DNA from: Temperatibacter sp965603205
Lineage (GTDB): Bacteria; Pseudomonadota; Alphaproteobacteria; Sphingomonadales; Kordiimonadaceae
Length of the DNA: 64,000 bases
Assembly: GCA_965603205.1 (NCBI GenBank)
Contig: CBFDCC010000003.1
Location: 1 to 64,000, forward strand
Direction: 5' to 3'
A model generated the notes under the pieces. The model was not told the origin of the DNA, did not search any database, and saw nothing but the letters and a program-made list of their open reading frames with translations. Each line of letters starts with the position of its first letter. Position 1 is the stretch's first letter. Below are positions 60,813 to 64,000 of this stretch, piece after piece. The translations under genes and the position numbers were made by a program.

Positions 60813-60820
60813 GGGACCGA
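60813..60820 (+). promoter_or_regulatory. CGGGACCG motif, copy 3 (between TonB receptor and symporter)
   Basis: On the plus strand, 108 bp upstream of the symporter start and inverted relative to copies 1 and 2. It lies between the receptor terminator and the operon start, the expected place for a promoter or operator. Confidence 0.45.
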
Positions 60821-60850
60821 TAATAAGCTTGTGGCCTTTAGAGACCTTAA

Positions 60851-60880
60851 GAAAAATGGGCGCCCAAATTGGACGCCCAT
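60851..60880 (-). terminator. Intrinsic terminator after the TonB receptor
   Basis: ATGGGCGTCC pairs with GGGCGCCCAT (one G-U pair) around a 5-base loop, followed on the minus strand by TTTTTC. It ends the receptor transcript and so separates it from the symporter operon. Confidence 0.9.
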
Positions 60881-60901
60881 TGTAGTTTTATTTAAAGTGG
60901 C

Positions 60902-63301
60902 TTATTCGCCCCAGCTATAGGATAGTTTCAATCCAAATGTTCTTGGACGACTTACACCAAACTTAACGTGCGGTAATGGGAAACTACTCTCATAACCACC
61001 ATCATAATAAACAGTGCTAAAGAGGTTTTCTACATAAGCTGTAACAGACCAACCTGCATCATCTTCATACCCTACACGCAGTGCGATATCTGAAAAGCCA
61101 TTCAGCTTTGCAGCTTCGCTATTAGCCAATCCTGAAGCAAAGTAGCTGGTAGAAGCCGAGACATCTGCAGATATATTCAACTCACCAGTATCAGTTATTG
61201 GTGTGTGATAGCTAATCATGCCTGATGCTTTGTACTTCGGAGCACCACTTAGACGGTTACCATCACTATCTGGCTCGATAAGCTCTGCTTCACTAACGCT
61301 GTTCTTGTTATAAGAACCAGCAGCCAGCATGTCCCAATTCTCGCTAATAGCTATTTGTACGCTACCTTCAAGACCAGAAGATTTCACTTTACCAACGTTG
61401 CTTACCTTGCCGCCTGAACCAGGAACCCAGTGGTTCAACTGCATGTCTTGATACTTATAGAAATAAGCATTCACATCATACCGAACACGCTTGTCTTCAG
61501 ATGTGCCCTTAATACCCATTTCATAAGACCATACAGTTTCCGGATCAAAGAAATCTGGTCTCGCTACAGCAGCATTACCGTTATTACGAACACTATCTTT
61601 ACGGAAACGAATACCAAAGCTGTTGAAACCACCAGCTTTAAAGCCTTTAGTAACACTACCATAGACCATCATATCTTCGGTTGCTTTATAGCGTGCGATG
61701 AAACGAGGTGTATAATCGGTCCAAGTTTTTGTATCATCCACAAAGTCAGAAGTACCCGCAGCAAAGATATTCCAGTGACCAAGACCACCATCTACAGGGT
61801 GCACGTTAATGCCAAAATCTTTCTTATCGCTAGAATAACGCACGCCAGCCTCGACATCAAACTTGTCAGTGATTTCATATGTACCACTTACATAGGCACC
61901 CCAACCAGAGAATGTACCGCGAGTAGCGTTACCTTCATTATTATGCTGTGGTGTGCCAGAATAATAATCAGCACCATACCCCCAATAAGCACCCATATCT
62001 GAACAGTTCCGTGTTGGATCTGTCATATAATTAGGGTAATTGGCATTGATATACTGATAGTAAGCGCCACAAACAATATTTTCATCTGTGCCTTGCTGGA
62101 ACTCTGAATAGATATGCTCTTTATAATAAGAAACACCTGCATACCAGCTAAACGGTCCATCACCTTGAGAAACAAGCTTAAACTCTTGCTCAAAATAATC
62201 ACCCTCTTGCTGTTGAGCATAATCATAGAACTGAACAGGCATACCATCATAATCTTCAGAGTAAGCATACTCGTGATCTTTAAAACCTGTTGTGGATGTC
62301 CACGTTGCCCAATCAAGATCAACATTAATCTCAGCACTGAATGAAAGAACTTTACTATGATCATCATTACCATAGGTATTATCCGAGTTAATCATACGCG
62401 CATCATCAGGCATAGTCGTATCTACGCCAGAGATTGCTGATATCCATTCCATAGCTGAGATACCAGACGTGGCTGCACCAGCTTCACCAGCTACACTGAA
62501 TGAATCAGTAGCGACATATGCAGTACCACTACCAGTTTTGTCCTCATATTCAGCCATAAAGAAGGCATCCCAAGATTCGCCTTTCATAACAGTAGAAAGA
62601 CGACCAGCCCATTTACTATTACCATATATCTTGTCATCATTAGGATGTGCTACGTTGCCGATATAGCCATTTTCATGGCTTCTAAAAACAGCTGCACGCA
62701 TAGCAATATCGTCAGAAATTGGCATGTTAAGAACAGCTTCACCATTTAGAATGCCGCGCTCGCCAACTTCTACATCAACAGAACCTGATGTTTCGTCGTA
62801 TCTAGGGCGTGCAGTGTGGAAACTGATAGCACCTGAGATAGCGTTACGACCAAATAAGAAACCCTGTGGGCCACGAAGAACCTCAGCACGATCAATATCA
62901 AAGAATGATGATACTGCAGAACCAGTTCTACCCTGATACAGGTTGTTTTTAAATAAACCGATTGATGGATCACCACCGTTACCAAAATCGTTTGTCGAAA
63001 TACCGCGAACGTTCACAAAATCAAGGAAACTATCTTGGGTATCACCAGCCATACCTGGCGCAAATCTGATCAGTTCTTTTACATCACCTATATTCAGACG
63101 CTTAGTTGTATTGGCGTCAAATGATGTGATCGCAAGAGGCACATCTTGAATGCTCTCATTACGTTTTGTCGCTGTAACAACAATTTCCTCTAAAGCATAA
63201 TCGTCAACTTGCGCTACGACTGCTGTGCTACTCATCATAAGAGCGCTAACTGAAGCACCCGTTAAGAGTAACATTTTTCTAGTTCCTGATTGCGGTATCA
63301 T
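60902..63301 (-). CDS. TonB-dependent receptor
   Basis: 799 residues with a signal peptide cut after VVAQ near 30, a TonB-box-like EEIVVTATKRNESIQDVPLA segment, and a plug with VNVRGISTNDFG and VLRGPQGFLFGRNAISGAI. The barrel ends in LKLSYSWGE, with an unusual charged last residue instead of the common Phe. The sequence is like large receptors of marine alphaproteobacteria that take up complex organics. The symporter operon follows it. Confidence 0.92.
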   Translation of the reverse strand: MIPQSGTRKMLLLTGASVSALMMSSTAVVAQVDDYALEEIVVTATKRNESIQDVPLAITSFDANTTKRLNIGDVKELIRFAPGMAGDTQDSFLDFVNVRGISTNDFGNGGDPSIGLFKNNLYQGRTGSAVSSFFDIDRAEVLRGPQGFLFGRNAISGAISFHTARPRYDETSGSVDVEVGERGILNGEAVLNMPISDDIAMRAAVFRSHENGYIGNVAHPNDDKIYGNSKWAGRLSTVMKGESWDAFFMAEYEDKTGSGTAYVATDSFSVAGEAGAATSGISAMEWISAISGVDTTMPDDARMINSDNTYGNDDHSKVLSFSAEINVDLDWATWTSTTGFKDHEYAYSEDYDGMPVQFYDYAQQQEGDYFEQEFKLVSQGDGPFSWYAGVSYYKEHIYSEFQQGTDENIVCGAYYQYINANYPNYMTDPTRNCSDMGAYWGYGADYYSGTPQHNNEGNATRGTFSGWGAYVSGTYEITDKFDVEAGVRYSSDKKDFGINVHPVDGGLGHWNIFAAGTSDFVDDTKTWTDYTPRFIARYKATEDMMVYGSVTKGFKAGGFNSFGIRFRKDSVRNNGNAAVARPDFFDPETVWSYEMGIKGTSEDKRVRYDVNAYFYKYQDMQLNHWVPGSGGKVSNVGKVKSSGLEGSVQIAISENWDMLAAGSYNKNSVSEAELIEPDSDGNRLSGAPKYKASGMISYHTPITDTGELNISADVSASTSYFASGLANSEAAKLNGFSDIALRVGYEDDAGWSVTAYVENLFSTVYYDGGYESSFPLPHVKFGVSRPRTFGLKLSYSWGE

Positions 63302-63425
63302 CGTCTTCTCCCTTTGTTTTTAATTCAACCTAATAACCATGTTTATAGGCTTTTCCCTAACTTCAGAATATATATCTAACAACTAGTGTATATACCTAAT
63401 ATGAAGTACAAGCCCTAATTGAGCT

Positions 63426-64000
63426 TTAACTCCAAACTCCAGCATCCAATAAAATATTCTTCATTGGCGCTAATTCTTCTTCAAACCGTTTCCACTTGCC
63501 TACAGAGCGACTATGTGCCTTCTCCCGTACTTGCGCTGCGCTTGCTGTCGTAACCGCAGTCTTCTGCTTATAAAATTCAAGGCTGGCATCTTGCCAATCC
63601 AAGCCTAAATAATCAACCATTCTGCGGGCCTGCGTTTCCATATCAGCAACGACGTCCTCGTAGGCCACTTCGATCATACGATCACCTAGCACCTCGCGGT
63701 AATGATCCATCAAGCGGCGATAACGCACATGGTGCCTTGCCATTTCTCCTTGATCATATGAATGGAAATATGCCTCGGCAAACAATTGTTTATAACTAGA
63801 GAAACAACTATCCATTGCATCACGGGTCACATGTATAATCTTAGCATTTGGAAGCGCTGCCGCTATAAGTGGTGCATATAAATAATTTGTTGGTAGCTTA
63901 TCGACAAAGCGCGGCAGATTTGACCTCAGACTACGCGTGCTTTCCATATAAGCCTCACCAATTTCCTTCACGTCTAGTTTTGTAGACGCATATACAGTAT
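63426..64000 (-). CDS. Sulfotransferase-domain protein, partial
   Basis: The frame is open to the window edge (a GTG at 63971 is not needed as start), so the N-terminus is missing. PRFVDKLPTNYLYAPLI and NAKIIHVTRDAMDSCFSSYKQLF are the Sulfotransfer_3 motifs; VTRDAMDSCFSSY holds the 3'-phosphate-binding Arg and Ser. EVAYEDVVADMETQARRMVDYLGL is also typical. The 5'-phosphosulfate-binding loop must lie beyond the edge. Such genes often neighbour TonB receptors in marine alphaproteobacteria; acceptor unknown. Confidence 0.85.
   Translation of the reverse strand, partial: TVYASTKLDVKEIGEAYMESTRSLRSNLPRFVDKLPTNYLYAPLIAAALPNAKIIHVTRDAMDSCFSSYKQLFAEAYFHSYDQGEMARHHVRYRRLMDHYREVLGDRMIEVAYEDVVADMETQARRMVDYLGLDWQDASLEFYKQKTAVTTASAAQVREKAHSRSVGKWKRFEEELAPMKNILLDAGVWS

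Noticed and set aside
61430..62002. Plus-strand frame of 190 codons inside the TonB receptor
   Set aside because: Antisense shadow with unusual Ile/Thr/His composition; the receptor frame is intact and conserved.
1..64000. CRISPR array
   Set aside because: No series of regularly spaced repeats and no cas-like genes were seen on reading the window.

Overview
The window looks like chromosomal DNA of an AT-rich marine alphaproteobacterium, most like the Kordiimonas/Emcibacter type of lineage; that placement is inference from content. The alphaproteobacterial evidence is an F0 ATP synthase cluster ordered I-a-c-b'-b, a CcrM-type cell-cycle DNA methyltransferase beside rnhB, the smc / DsbA-like / DUF721 / mutY neighbourhood, HAMP-type chemoreceptor architecture, and large TonB-dependent receptors next to a sulfotransferase.

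Layout. 0-10 kb: redox enzymes (glutathione peroxidase, ArsC-like reductase), a YfiR-like / TonB receptor / chemoreceptor operon, a lipoprotein amidase, a FieF-like cation transporter and a DUF900 hydrolase. 10-13 kb: F0 ATP synthase. 13-17 kb: an operon of Tsx-like porin, membrane alpha/beta hydrolase, cytochrome P450 and b-type cytochrome. 17-23 kb: smc, DsbA-like, DUF721 (DciA-like), mutY. 23-28.3 kb: surface-glycan genes (two paralogous GT-B-like transferases, a hexapeptide acetyltransferase, a WecE-like aminotransferase). 28.4-33.3 kb: ccrM with an upstream region packed with GANTC sites, rnhB, and two tandem response-regulator/Hpt modules with a 42-residue basic protein between them.

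33.5-48.3 kb is a 14.75 kb integrative element in tRNA-Thr(TGT), bounded by perfect 54-bp direct repeats. It carries a tyrosine integrase, ArdA antirestriction, a DUF1294 protein, a transposase scar, an RluE-like pseudouridine synthase, and a tightly coupled five-gene operon: short McrC-like nuclease, PLD-SNF2 helicase, Eco57I-like adenine methyltransferase, a membrane/coiled-coil protein and an HTH-AlbA_2 (Schlafen-like) protein. This operon is the best candidate for an incompletely described defence system.

48.3-53.6 kb: YigZ-like protein, then a complete pstSCAB-phoU operon behind a three-repeat Pho box. 53.8-64 kb: an uptake/catabolic locus with a TonB receptor, an operon of sodium/solute symporter, PYROXD2-like flavin oxidoreductase, cupin, MFS transporter, cupin and purU, a third secreted cupin, and a partial sulfotransferase. 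A shared CGGGACCG motif lies in three intergenic regions of this locus.

The most unexpected structural observation is a pair of matching scars. The 3' ends of the fieF-like gene and of mutY are each present a second time, about 1.9 kb away on the far side of one inserted gene. Each copy is about 90% identical, in frame and with its own stop codon, and many of the differences are synonymous. That is what integration of foreign DNA at gene 3' ends would leave.
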